DNA of 64,000 bases. Origin: Patiria pectinifera (taxonomy: Eukaryota > Echinodermata > Asteroidea > Valvatida > Asterinidae). Below, piece by piece: positions 35,041-47,467 of this stretch. Each line of letters opens with the position of its first letter. Position 1 is the stretch's first letter. The stretch covers positions 24,945,513-25,009,512 of the forward strand of contig CM057147.1 in the NCBI GenBank assembly GCA_029964075.1, in the 5' to 3' direction. The notes beneath the pieces were generated by a model. It was given only the letters and a program-made list of their open reading frames with translations. It was not told the DNA's origin and ran no database searches. Made by a program: the position numbers and the translations under genes.

Positions 35041-38000
35041 TCACTTCTTTGTTTGTAGTTTCTCCTTGAGGACTTGCATTCCTTTGGTGTTGATTTTGGA
35101 GAGATTCTTCAAGACTGGTTTCAAGGCGTTGATGACGCGCTGTCTGGATTCAGCTCTACCACAATCAAGAAGGCTACATAGAAAGAGAAGTAAGAAGAAA
35201 AAACCATAATATTCAGATGCGAGTTTCATTTTCGTGTCATGAAATCCGAACAATACAATGTGTTAATTAATTTGCTAGGAAACCAAAACGTCATCTGCTC
35301 GCTCTGAAACAACAGATACGTCAGGGGAGTCAGGTTGGTGTAGCGGTACTTTCCTCGCCTTCCACCGCTGTGACCCGGGTTCGAATCCCGCCTGGGCCAA
35401 CATGTAGATTGGGTTTTCAGTCCCTGCCTGATTCTTTGAGTTTTCCTCAAAACATTCTTCTGGGCTTTTCCCTCCCACCTCTAAAACTGTAATGTCTTCA
35501 CATTGTCTTCTCTGTACTGGGCCCCATGGGAGACCAGTGGATTCCACTGAATGGACTACCCAGTTAAAATAAGAAATAAATAAAATAAATAAATATGCCT
35601 AGCAATACTGCAGTGTTGTAGGACTCGGACTCGGGACTCGGACTCGAGTCCTTTTTTCAAGGACTCGGACTTGGACTCGAGTCCTTTGCTCAAGGACTCG
35701 GACTCGGACTCGGACCCCAAAGACTCGAGGACTCGGCTTCGAGTCCGGCTCGAGTCCGGCAAAATCGGGTCTTTTTTAGGTGTTTTATTTAAATTATTTT
35801 ATGTCTTTCATACAAGTTTGTTAGTTAGAACTTTTCATATTACAGAAGAATTTTTCAGTTTCTTTTAGTCTTTACATATTTTGTAGACTTGATCTGTGGC
35901 TCTGCCTTCTGTTGATAGTTTGTTTAACAGTTATGCTATTTACAAGTTTTTTAACCTTTACTGTAAGAAAGGGAAATAAAGAAAAGCAACAAATGTGAAG
36001 AATAATTACTGAAGATCATATGCTAATTGTAATTGTCACTTTACTGTAGTATCTGCGTCAATATCTGTAGGCTTCTACGCATACTAAGGTAAAAGTTAAT
36101 GCAAGTTTTTTTTAATGTACATTATAAACATAATGAATGCATTGCATAGTGCATACAGCCAAAACCATTACCCCTTCTCTATCACCTGACATTTGATAGT
36201 GACATTTTGAAAACGTTAATATAGTATTGGTGAACCGCGACTTGAATTTGATACATAAGGACTCGGACTCGGACTCGAGTCCTTTTTTCAAGGACTCGGA
36301 CTAGGACTCAGACTCGGACATCAAAAATTGACAAGGACTCGGACTCGGATGAGGAGGACTCGACTACAACACTGCAATACTGGGGTTTAATGGTCTAGTA
36401 AACTCCAACATTTGAAATATAATTGTAACTTGGGGGTGCAACATTGAGACATTGAGTCACACAGAAGACACTGGCTTAGTTTGAGAAGAGTTGGGAAAGA
36501 ATTTGTGTCTGACTGGACTGACCTTGCAAGGACCAAGGCTCCCCTGTTGGCCCTTGTCCAGGCCTGGAGACTGTGCTCCTCAACAGCATCGAGAAGAATG
36601 TCAGAAAACAGTTGCTCACTCTCAGTACCTGTTGAAAACATGACAAAAAAGTCAATTGCATTTTTATTTTGATTCTGGCACTGAAACCAATAACTCCTTG
36701 AAAAGGCCTATTTGCTCCAAATTACACTATATTGGAACAAAGTTAGGTAAAAACAAAGACTCTTTCCTGTTGTGTGGGTTGCTAAGCTATATTAGATGTA
36801 GCTTTATGCACAATTCGGTGCATTTTTCTTAAATTCCATCAACTCCAACCCCAATCCTTTTATGTCAACCTACTCCAGTGGTGCACCCAAGGGGGCTTGG
36901 GGTGCTTGAGCCTCCCTCCCCACAAGAGGTTCTGAAAAATTTGGGGGGGGTTCACCTTTTTTTTTTAGTCCCACGATTTGACCGTGGTGATATATGTATG
37001 TGGCCTATTTTCAAGCATAATTATTTTCTTCGGCCTAAAAATTTAAAAAAATGGAATTTTAGGTTTTTTTTAGCCACCCCCCCCCCCCTCACGTCAAATC
37101 CTGGGTGCGCTACTGCCCTACCCAACTCAAACAATACTTGTTCTCGTTTGTTAATGTGTTTTTATTTTCAAATAAACCACAAAGGGAAACTAACTAGGTT
37201 CATTATTACAATAACGTAAACGGTAATCCGGAGGTTGTAGGTTCAAGCCTCGCTCCAGTCAATTTCTTTGTTCAACTTTGACAATTGTGTTATTTATTCA
37301 TGGTTCTAGTAGGTATTTGAGCAATATTGTACTAAAAAAAACTAATAAAAATTGTTACCTTGTGTGGCATTTTCCAGCATCGTTTTCTGGTGTTGCAGGA
37401 GTTTCCTGATGACCAAATGACCCGCTGGGTGCTCAATGATGTGAACCTGTGAAATGATGGACAGGAACTCACAAGAGTCAAAATGTTCCTTAATTGAGAC
37501 TGAGTTCTAAATATTAAGTCCAAGTCTCTAATCCCTTGGTCTGAGTCCTACTTCATGAGAAGAGTCACTCATTTTGAGTTGATGTCATCAATCAGTTCAA
37601 ACTTAGCCAAGACCGCGACTTGAGATCTGTTGAGTCTTGGGTCACGAGGCTCTAGTCCAAGACACAAGTTACTCGGACAGTATTCTTACAAATGTAAGGA
37701 TCCTAAATCTGAAGTTTTAAGTAAAGATTGAGTGCACAGTATGACTTGAGTCTGAGTGACGAGTCCTCAACTCACTCGATTAGTGTTTTTATCCAAAGTT
37801 TTTGTCAAGTGAGATTGTGTATAGAATGTGACTTGACTGTAATTGGTTCAACTTCCTTCTCACAAGTTGCTTGACTTGAGATAATCCAAATCACAAATCA
37901 TTCCTTTAGGTTCAGATTCATCTGTCATTACTAGTTGAGGTGAAACTGACTTAAAACACAACACTTGAGTCCAATTAATGACAATCACGTCCTAAACCGA

Positions 38001-41000
38001 AAGGTTCAAACATCCAGAGTCATTAAAGAGCATGGCCTTACCTCATTTAGCTGGTCCTCGCCATCGCTTGCCAGGGCTGGTATAAACTCTGCAGCAGCTA
38101 GCGATGCAATTGCCTGGTATCCTGCTACCTTGTCACCTGCAAACATAACTCTTGTGAATACTACATCTTGGACAAGATCTTAAAACTTCCAAGTATAAAC
38201 AAGCATATTTAGTTCGCAGTTTGAAGATGTACTGTCCACTGTTCTCCAACCGTTTTTTTGACGACGCACCGACCTTTAATTTTCAAAGTTGGAGAACACT
38301 GCTGTCCATGTTTTTTTTTTCAATTGTCAACCTGAAAAACAGATTCTGTTTTTAAATTGTTATTTTTCTGGCAATACAAACTTTTCTCTTTTCAATGAGG
38401 CATCCATTTATGAAAAGTTATCTAAATTGAATGTAGGAGTACCAAACTGTCTTGCGTAGTTAAAGGCAATGAGGACTCACCTTTAGCATGTGTGAGTACT
38501 GCAATCATCAGAAGGCAGCTGGATTTACTGTAAGCCAGTTCCTTGGCATTCTCGCTGACGTAGCTCAGCAATGGACCCGAGGCTGCTGCTAATAACTCCT
38601 GCCTTCTCAGCTGCGCATCTTTTTTGCTGCAACCAAAAAAAATAAATAACATTTATAACTTTGCTGCATTAAAGAATTAATGGCTTTCAAAAGAACTCGC
38701 ATAATTGCATGCTAGAGTTTAAGGAAAAAACTTTCAACCAAAAATTCATGTAATCAAACTATTGAACCTGAAAATTGTTATATTTGATGGTAATTTATTT
38801 TGTAAAATGTATCTTTTTTTTCCTGGCCAAGTCTTAATTATTTTACAAAACAAGTTTCAGGCATTCTTGTCAAAAAGGACCTTTCAGTGCATTTTTTGTC
38901 AGTAAGGACTTGTTAAGTGCTCAGCCAACAAAATGTCAGTTTCACGGAGCTAGTAATAAAGATGTCTTTCTCTACAAAAATAGACAAAAATTAAGCCCAA
39001 CCCCATAATGTTTCCAGAATTCATTTGTTCAGGGACTTGAACATGCAGTGTGATGTTGGTGAAGTACACCTGTTGTTGCCTGTGCGTGCAGCGGTTGGGG
39101 CCGTGTGTGCAGTGGGTGGGGCCGTGTGTGCAGTGGGTGGGGCCGTGTGTGCAGTGGGTGGGGCCGTGTGTGCAGTGGGTGGGGCCTGGCATGCAGTGGT
39201 TGGGGCCTGGCATATCGGTAAATTTAATACCTTGTAGGATTGCCGTCTCCTTTCTGTAGTATCTGCACCACCTGGGGATGAAAGTGAGTCGAGTTCCTTG
39301 CTGATAGAAGATAGAGTAGCACCTTACGTCCGTACGGATCCTCTGCAATCTCCGAGATGGATTTCATCATTTCCTGTTAAATACACCATCCAAACTAGTC
39401 AGCCTAGTTATCAATTATCCAGTAGAAACCCTACAATATCTATTACTAAATAGTAAACAACTGAGGAAGAACTACAGTTTAGTTTGATTATCTTTGCTCA
39501 AGCCCAAGCTAGTAAACTTTAATAGTTGAAATGGTCTAGTTGACAATCCATAACCAGGCTAGGGCAAGTTTGCGCAACAACCATTACCGTAATTTTCGGA
39601 ATATAAGCCGCGCGGCGTATAAGCCGCAGTACGCAAAAATCTGCAAATTAAGATTTGAAGTCGGCGTATAAGCCGCACCATCGTATAAGCCGCACCGACC
39701 GCAGTGGTTTCAATTTTGTAGGGCCTCCAAATTCCAGTCAAAATGCTCTGAACCAGTTCCATTTACACTACGAAAGCTATAAAAAGGGCCACAAAAGTTA
39801 TATCAAATCATTCACAGTTGATACTCTTACAATAATACAAATAAATATGGAAATTGATGATGAGAAATAAACACCGGGAATTACTGCCTGCTGCCCCGTC
39901 CGGTCCCCGGCCTAAAATGTTAGCGCATGGCCCAGCAGCTAGTGCCGGCAAATGATAACATTTTCCCCCAGCACTTGAGATATATGTAACCCACCGTGTG
40001 TCGTCTGACTGGAGGCTACAAATGCTGCTTAATGGCAACAGATGCTGATTTGTTTTGTCCTAACAATAAACAGGTCCGTTTTTACAACAAAACGTATCAA
40101 ATTGTTGTGATTACTAACGTCAAAATTCAAGTTGCGATCGTAACTTTCTTCGAAAATAGTCAACACGATGCTGAAAATTTTATGGACGAATCCATTCATT
40201 TCGTAAGGGGTGATTTTTAGCCCCTGCTTTGAGTTTTACATCGTTTCTTGAATACATTTCAAGAAAAAAATTATATTGTGACATTGAACAACTGATTATT
40301 GAATAGAGAAATATTTGGAACTCCATAAAAAGTATTAGTTATCTTTTTTTCTGTTTTTAAACAGCAAAAATATTGGTAATTATTGTTCCCAAGAAAGTAC
40401 ACCCCTTTATTACAACAAATGGTGTGGTCCATGGGAAAGGCATGCAGCATGCATGCAGCACTAGAATCACGTACGGCCGGTTGTCGATATTGCGATGTCG
40501 ATGTCAAAGAAAGAGACAGCTTTTGCTAGCCGTACTTTTTACCGCTCGGTACCTTTTCGTTGGACGTGCTTTCGGTTTGTATTATGACTTTCTTAATTGA
40601 TGGTTCATTTCAGCAACAGATCTTTCCTTATACCAGCACATTAAATATACATTTGAATATCATTTTTATTCTTCACGGCTCGGCGTATAAGCCGCCCTGT
40701 GTATAAGCCGCAGTAAACATTTTCATGGGCAAATTCAACGTATAAGCCGCGGCTTATATTCCGAAAATTACGGTAGTTAACCAATGGTTGGTTGGTGTCT
40801 AACAGTGTGCACGTGCGCTGTAACATTAAAGTGCGAACGTCTCTAGTCGAACCATTGTCGACATGTGGTGGTCACGAGTATGTTTGGATTGTTTACATTC
40901 TTTGACCTGTTGAATGAACCAGAAGATATTTCCGAGGCCCACCAGCGGGTAGTACAACTCGCTACGTTTCAATGGTTCCCTCTGCATTTAAGTATTCGAA

Positions 41001-44000
41001 ACAAGGCTATTGATAACCAGCGATGCGACCAGGCCCAGTAGGCTGGTTCCAAATAGTCGACCAGCGTAGTCCAACCATTGTCAACTAGACAGAGTTCAGG
41101 CTAACTTAGTCGAACTATGGTCAACAATAGTTCTTGCGCGAACTTGCCACTAGTGTAGTCGGTCACATCGCTGGTAACAATATCTGCACTCATCATAATG
41201 CACAGAAGGAAGCCGGCACCAAGACGTTTCGTGGTGACGTTTTGACCATGAGACTCGAGACGCTGCGTTTAATGTGCAGGCGTAAGTTACGTCAAGAGTC
41301 AACCAGTCCTCGACCATTAGGCCTCAATTGAACTTGATCACTGGCGCATAACGTTGCACATCTCTACCGATTCGGAGAAAATTCTGCACTAACTCTAAAT
41401 ACTTACATCAATGATGACCTTTCGAACCAGTAACGTGTCATCCACGCAGTCAAACAAGGCCAACAGCACTAGGTGACCGAACTCCTCTTTGCATATCTTG
41501 AGAACAAATGTCTTGAAGGATTTGATGATGGCTTTTCGATCCTGATTTTGCCATTGAAAAGAGCAGAAAATGGGTGTTCATGAGTTCTGTAAAATTTCAG
41601 ATAACTGAAAAAATTGACAATTTCTGTTCAGTCAAACAAAATAACTGTTTCTTTACTGGATCTTATTTATAAAACCCCAAGAAGGTATGTTTGGATAAAC
41701 AAGGAATAAAAGAATTAAAACAATAAAAATAAGCTGATAATTAGAAGGAAACTTTTCATCAATAATTTATTGAAGAACAATCATTTTTTCAAATGTGGAC
41801 ATATGTGACCTGTTCTGTCAAAATCAGACTTTTCTTGGCATAAGGTCAAAATTGAGATTTTTGCATATTAAATATTGCAAATTTAATAGGTGGTTTAATT
41901 TTGAAACCAGTCATTCTTGGGCAAAGTTATGCTATTTTAAAGTTCCTCGTGTTGAAAAGTAGAAAACTGAGAAAATGGCACTTTAAGTTTGGGGTCTATT
42001 TTAAGACCTGTTTCAAGTGACATTTCTTTAACTGATATACCTTAACAAATCATCAAAAATACTATATTTAGAGTTCAAATTAGGGTTTCAAACTTTTATC
42101 ATATATTTTAGACATGTTCAAGATTACAAATATGTAAAAAGTAAAAAATTGAAAAAAATCATCCCCACAGCATTTTTGGCCCTATCTCAATTTCAACCTC
42201 TGCCCAGAGGTTTGACAGAACATGTCACATGTGAGTTGGTGAATCCTCTTGGTGTGAGTTGTGTTTTACCTAGTAGCATGACATCATCATCAATAGGGCT
42301 TTCTGATTGGCTGAAATTATAATTACCTTGGCTGTACCATACCACAGGCAATGCATTGCGGCCCTGGCCCCGTCATGAGTGTGTAAGATCTGAACCACGA
42401 TGTCCCGCATGCCTTCTATCAATTCCTGACGGAAAAAACGAACAAAACATCAAAGTCAGATTGGCGTTCTAGGTCTGCACCATATCCAAATTGTAATAGG
42501 AGCTACTCAGATCCGTCCAAATAGATTTTGGATGCAGACGGGCAAACCTTACAAAATTGACTAGACTGTTGGGTCTTTCTGAAACGCCGTAACAGTCAAT
42601 CTTTTCAAAGAAGTCGCTCCTAACTGTTTCCAATGCACTTTTATTTCAAATCTTTGGATTAACTTGGTTGGACGCGACTCCGGGAAGCCAGTTTGAAACA
42701 GGGGGTGATACTTTAGAAATGACACAATAGGACTTCATATACATGTACAACATGTATTTTTCTGTTATTTCTTGTCATTAGGAAATTAACCCTAACCCAA
42801 ACTTGTGCGCTTATACATGTATTCGAATGAAGGATTCCCACTGCCTCAATCCTTCAAAATCCTCGGACAGTCCTGCCTCTCAAAATGCATTCAGCCTCAA
42901 TCCTCCTCAATCATCCTCCACTTCAAACATCATTCATCCTCAATCTTACAAAATCAACCGATACTGAATGTCCATGTGTCCTCAATCCTCCACAATTCCT
43001 CCAAAATTGGATGTTGCGTTCATCCTCAATCCTCCAAAATCCTTAAAAACCACCGGAGGATTTTGGAGGATTGAGGAAGGTTAGCGTTAAGATGTGTTTT
43101 TCAGTTTGATGCAAAAAAATCACTCAATAACGCAATATTACACTTAGAGGAAAGAACGTAGTCAGTTGAAAAGTCAAAAGAGAGCGTAAGTTGTAAGATT
43201 CTTACTGTTTTCATCTTGGTTGGTGCGTGAACCAAGAAATCCAACAGCGCTTTATGTATGATGGAATGCTTCACCACCGTCCTGCAATGGAGATCAATTC
43301 AGAAAAAGATACAAAGTCTAGACAAATCTTCTTTGTCTTTTGTTAATATCTAAATTTTAGGGTGTTGTATAATTATTTAAACCTAAAATCAAACAGGGAA
43401 ATAAGTGAAGCAACTGGTATCATTCCCAAAGTATGGAATGTTAGAAGATAATGAAGGGACCAGGGAAAGTTTTAGTGAGTGCACTTACATTTCGAAGTGA
43501 ATATTTTAGAACACTGAATACAATTGAAATTCCTCTCTAAATAATGACATTACACATTTGCACAGTTGAGTTAGGACATGCCAACAGCCCAAACCAAACA
43601 ATTCTTTATTGGCGGGTGTTCAGTGTTTTACTCATACTGAAGTTCTATAACAGTAAGGGTTATCGTACTTTTCAATGACTTGACTGAGCATCTTCAGCAT
43701 GTTTTCCATGATTCCTTGCTTCTTGTCTGGTTGTTTTTCCAAGATGTCTTCAAGTGTGTGGATGCCTTCCTCCTAAAAAAACAACAACAATCTGATTATC
43801 ATCAAACTACACAAAAGTCAATGCATTTTTAAAAATGGATTCAAATGTTTGCTCTTCAATGGCACAGCACTGCATACTCGGAGCTTAAAAGAAAACTGTG
43901 ACAGCTTGAAAGAGAACCATCCCAAGCCTGCCTTCGGAGGTGTTAACCCATCAACCAATGAGCTTGCGTCTGTATTAATTGATAAAACAGGTGTCTAAGG

Positions 44001-47000
44001 AAACAGACTTCAGCAAATCCCAATGACACATTTACAACTGCAAGCCTTGAGGCCAATTCATACTTGGCCAAAAAGCATGCATGAATTTGTGACGAGTATT
44101 TATGCTGCGAATTCACAAAAGTTAAACACATTTCAACACCGGCCAATTTTGCGTGAATGTTGCCTGATGTCAATTTCACTTCACATTTGCATATAAAAGT
44201 ATAAAACGGCCTTTAGCCAGGTAAATCAGATGCCGACTCAGAGGAGACTGCATGGCCATTTTTCCTGACATTGTGACTTGAATCTAGAATGACTAAGAAG
44301 GTGCCATTGGTTTTTACACAGTGATTTTTTAAGATTCAGGAAAGTTTCGATCAAAAAGGGCCAATGGAGTCATTATGATAACACACTATGGACATTCAAA
44401 AATTGCCAAGAATCAACACAAACCTTGAAGATAGCGAAGCGAGGGCCGTAGAACTCCTCCAGCATGGCCGATCGTTGCTTAGCATTAGCGTGGTTGTTGT
44501 AAGCCAACTCCAAGACTTCGGCCGCCTCCCGATGCCTGACGAGTTTACTGACCTGCCCATGGAAGCAGGTCATGATGTAGGAACGGTGCTCCTTGCTGCC
44601 GTAGCGCAGCATCTTCATCACGAAGTGCTTGGAGTACTTGCCCTTCACCAACTGCAGGATTTTCTCAGAATCTGTTTTTTTTTGTAAAAATGTATGAGAT
44701 TAGATAAGCGAGTTAAGCCGACTAAAAAGAATGCGACCTAAAAAAAGAGGACAGGATGCAGCCGTCATTTTTCAGCATCCGTTTTCAAAATAAAAGAATG
44801 AGAAAAGTCGATGATTAAAAAAAAAAAAAAAAAAAAAACATGGTCACAAAAAGGAAAACATATTACAGCTGTTTATCTTTTATTCAAAACTTACATCCAA
44901 TTAAAAAAAAAGTTACAATGGCATTAATGTTTAAACTTTGTTCCTAATTCGGGATAGACTCGAGTCATAAGTTCATGAATTTAATTGTCCAACGATAAGT
45001 TACAACGGTCGAAACATTCACGCAGGATCTGTTGCTTGGATTTGTGTTTACATTGCGTTTTTGTCACAACTGTGCGCAGCGCTGAAGAATGAATATATCT
45101 CTGGAAGTTTAATCAAGTCATCAAAATTTTGTTTTACTTGATTCTGAATTACTTGACAATTTTAAACTTTTGCAAATTTACTGAAAAATGTTAGGTTTTC
45201 CTGTTAGAATCCTGAATTTTTTTTTTAGGGCAATAGAAGTGGAGGGATTCGCTACTCAATACCATTTTCCCTCTCCTGGGGAAATATAACAAAATATTTT
45301 AGTATTAAAACAAAAGATGCAACCGACCTTTGACTTCATCAAAGATTTCCTGTCTCTGTTTCTCACTTCCAAACTGCAGACAGCACTGGATGACCCTGAC
45401 TGTATCATGAGCTGTCAACAACTGTAAAAAAAACAACAACAAATGCATACAGGTAAACTTAGAGGCAAAAAAGGAAACAATACTAAAAAGCATCATGATG
45501 TAATTTATAAAGCTTGACCCTTTAACACCGGCTGCCGGCGATGGCCGCTTTCCGCTAATCCGTCCTGAAATGTTGTTTAAGCCTTAATATGCCGTGTTGC
45601 ATGTAAGCCAGTAAAGTGAGGCCTGATGATCCTGGCATCAAGGGGTTAATGGTCTCTGTAAAAAAAATGGACACCTCAACTTTGGGCAATTAATATTTCA
45701 CTGATGACTCCGTAACTGTAGAATCTCAACAAAGGTACAAATTGCGCCGTCTACAGTTAATAATATCAATCCGGGTGCTACATCTTTAGGGAAAATCCAT
45801 TTTACCTCAAATACTTTGCCTTTGATCAGTCCACACAGCTCTGTCAGAAGCTTGCATCTCTTCTCATTGCTGCATTTTTTCCTGTGATTAGAAGAAGAAA
45901 ATTATTAGCTTTGTGACATATTTGTTTTTGGAATGCAGTCACGGCAGCAAGCCAGCAACTAAAATGACATTTTGTAAATAATTACACAGATTTCATTTTT
46001 GACCAAGTTCAGGCTTTAAGCCAAATCAAATTTGGCAATTGTTCAACTGTTCTAGAATTAATCCTGAAATAAATTTAAATTCATTGAAATCACCAAAAGC
46101 AAAGCAGCAAAAAACTCAAGGGTACTGCCCAATCTTGATGAGATTCCCTCCAAATACCACAGACTTACACTCGGACAGTATTCCAGATGACTTTGGCTCG
46201 CTGCGTCAGCTCATAATTGCTCTTCTGCTTTTGCCGTTCTAACTTCCTGTCTTTGAAACTCAACTCCTCCAGTTTGGGTTTCTTAGTACCTCCATCATCA
46301 CCTGAACAGAAAGGCAGAGAAAAACAAACAAACAAACAAATAAAACCAACAGAGCTTCAAAAACAACACAGGAACTCATCAAACAATGCAGGTACTTCCA
46401 CTGCAGTAAAATTACACAAAAGTCCAGATGGGGGTAGAATGATGAGGTCAGCTTTCCAACCCCTCCCCCCCCCCACCCCACCCCCAGTTCAAACTCCTTA
46501 TTAAAAAGTCTTACAACTTACAAATTGACCGAAAAAAATAATACAATTATAAACATCATGCTTTACTTCATAGTTTCAATGGTGCGAATATGAGTGAAGG
46601 TCTTCATCAGAGTTTAAAATATAAAGAGTTTCTTGTAGTGGTGGGATTTAAGTCGGGATTTTTAACATTCGATTTGAATTCCACTATTCGGTTCCATTTT
46701 AGAAAGCGGATATTCAAAACCAATCTTAACAAAAATTAAGCCTTTCATTTGTTTGTGATGCAGGCTAAAGAAAACAACTGGAACATTCACAAATTTGCTC
46801 CATGGTCTCTGATTGTAACTGCATTCATTCACTAGTGATCTTCTAGGTTGATGAATAGCATGTCCATCCGACCTACCAGAGAGTTTAAATCCATTTTTTA
46901 CATTACAGCTATAGAGTGTTTTGTAAAGAAACAGTGGTCACTGAATCCTGCAAACTATACCCAGTCATTGGGAGGGCATTTCATGTGGCACCTCACTCGT

Positions 47001-47467
47001 CACTTTTTGTTAGCATGACTGTGAGCTGGATGGGAACTTCCGGTGAAATCAGAATAACCATCGTTCGGTTTGAAAAAAAATTAAGAAACTGGATTTTGAA
47101 GTCTCTGATTTCTCCTGCCACTAGATTCTTGTAATCTTTAAACTTCAAGTTGGTCACACCCACCTTTTTTGTCACTATCACTTTTTCTCTTGACACCCCT
47201 GTTTACTGCCGTTTTCTTAACGCTGTGTGAGAATTTGGCCACCTTCTTCTCACTATTTTTACTTTTATCCGAGGAATTCTCTTTGTCTGTGGGAAGTTTC
47301 TGGGGCTTCTTAGCATTCTTTGGGCCTCCGCTTTGCTTCTTCTGCAGTTTGGCGCCTTGTTTACCGACAGGTTTTGATGTTTTGCCAGCTTTCTTGGAGA
47401 TGGCTGTTTTTGGCGGGTAGGAAGCCACTTTCGGTGAAGAAACAGATTTCATCTTTGGTTTACCCAT
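35041..47467 (-). CDS. PUM3: PUM3 (Puf-A), nucleolar PUF-repeat RNA-binding protein, complete, 15 exons
   Basis: Homologue of human PUM3/KIAA0020 and yeast Puf6, nucleolar nucleic-acid-binding proteins linked to ribosome biogenesis. Exons: 47164-47467, 46169-46301, 45806-45881, 45328-45421, 44424-44671, 43669-43772, 43206-43281, 42327-42425, 41407-41541, 39231-39373, 38481-38626, 38042-38136, 37359-37446, 36523-36628 and 35041-35173. Every junction keeps phase and the total is 659 aa (human 648). Residues 1-100 are a Lys/Ser-rich basic tail, followed by a basic segment (KDRKLERQKQKSNYEL). The Puf repeats include DTVRVIQCCLQFGSEKQRQE, GKYSKHFVMKMLRYG, THDGARAAMHCLWYGTAK, FGHLVLLALFDCVDDT, DPYGRKVLLYLLS, EHPAGHLVIRKLL and NRGALVLAR; it ends GMQVLKEKLQTKK. 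Same strand as SETD9, 930 bp upstream of it. Introns carry several transposons. Confidence 0.95.
35330..35594 (+). mobile_element. tRNA-derived SINE with AAATA tail
   Basis: The head has a box-A-like GTTGGTGTAGCGGTACTTTC and box B GGGTTCGAATCCCGCC; the body runs through CAGTCCCTGCCTGATTCTTT and the 3' end is an (AAATA)n tail at 35567-35594. It lies in PUM3 intron 14 opposite to the gene, immediately before the hAT element at 35611. Confidence 0.7.
35611..36374. mobile_element. hAT-type element with subterminal GGACTCGGACTCG arrays
   Basis: Termini CAGTGTTGTAGGACTCGG and the inverted GGACTCGACTACAACACTG enclose 764 bp. A perfect 8-bp duplication CAATACTG flanks it (35603-35610 and 36375-36382). 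Each end holds an array of GGACTCGGACTCGAGTCC-type motifs (35621-35760 and 36258-36360); the centre is AT-rich and noncoding. Located in PUM3 intron 14. Confidence 0.88.
36876..37115. mobile_element. hAT-like MITE
   Basis: CAGTGGTGCACCCAAGG at the left and CCTGGGTGCGCTACTG at the right are inverted relatives. Flanking octamers ACCTACTC and CCCTACCC agree at six of eight positions, consistent with an aged hAT target duplication. Located in PUM3 intron 13. Confidence 0.6.
37505..37975. repeat. Degenerate GACTTGAG-type repeat tract
   Basis: Scattered GACTTGAG, GAGTCTGAG and CAAGTC motifs over about 450 bp in PUM3 intron 12. The motif recalls the subterminal arrays of the hAT element at 35611-36374, so it may be a decayed relative, but no ends could be found. 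Confidence 0.35.
39097..39180. repeat. 21-bp minisatellite, four exact units
   Basis: Four identical copies of the 21-bp unit starting GGGGCCGTGTGTGCAGTGGG, followed to about 39213 by two degenerate units. It lies in PUM3 intron 10, 50 bp from the donor of exon 39231-39373. Exact units suggest recent expansion or ongoing length variation. Confidence 0.9.
39587..40773. mobile_element. TA-flanked DNA element with TATAAGCCGC repeats at both ends
   Basis: Left end CCGTAATTTTCGGAATATAA, right end the exact inverted TTATATTCCGAAAATTACGG, flanked by TA on both sides. Each end also has several GCGTATAAGCCGC copies. Size 1187 bp, in PUM3 intron 9. Internal frames show no transposase motif. Superfamily uncertain (Tc1/mariner or IS-like with 2-bp TA duplication). 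Confidence 0.75.
42838..43078. repeat. CCTCAATCCTCC-rich imperfect repeat with foldback end
   Basis: At least eight variants of CCTCAATCCTCCAAAAT line up head to tail, and the right end (CCGGAGGATTTTGGAGGATT) is an inverted copy. It lies in PUM3 intron 7. Probably the subterminal part of a hairpin element. Confidence 0.6.

Noticed and set aside
35330..35400. Possible tRNA gene (box B GGGTTCGAATCCC)
   Set aside because: The acceptor and D stems do not fold and the sequence runs into a SINE body with an AAATA tail.
37224..37260. Box-B-like GTAGGTTCAAGCCTCGCTCC
   Set aside because: Too short, without box A or tRNA fold; at most a SINE scrap.
38236..38306. Very short element with GTTCTCCAAC / GTTGGAGAAC ends
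   Set aside because: About 70 bp with inconsistent boundaries and only a partial flanking repeat (CTGTCCA); not enough to call.
39097..39348. Repetitive open frames over the 21-bp repeat
   Set aside because: A 21-bp unit keeps all frames open by arithmetic; the peptide repeats are not a protein. Also not CRISPR: units are adjacent without spacers.
44388..44687. 99-codon plus-strand frame
   Set aside because: Antisense shadow of PUM3 exon 44424-44671.
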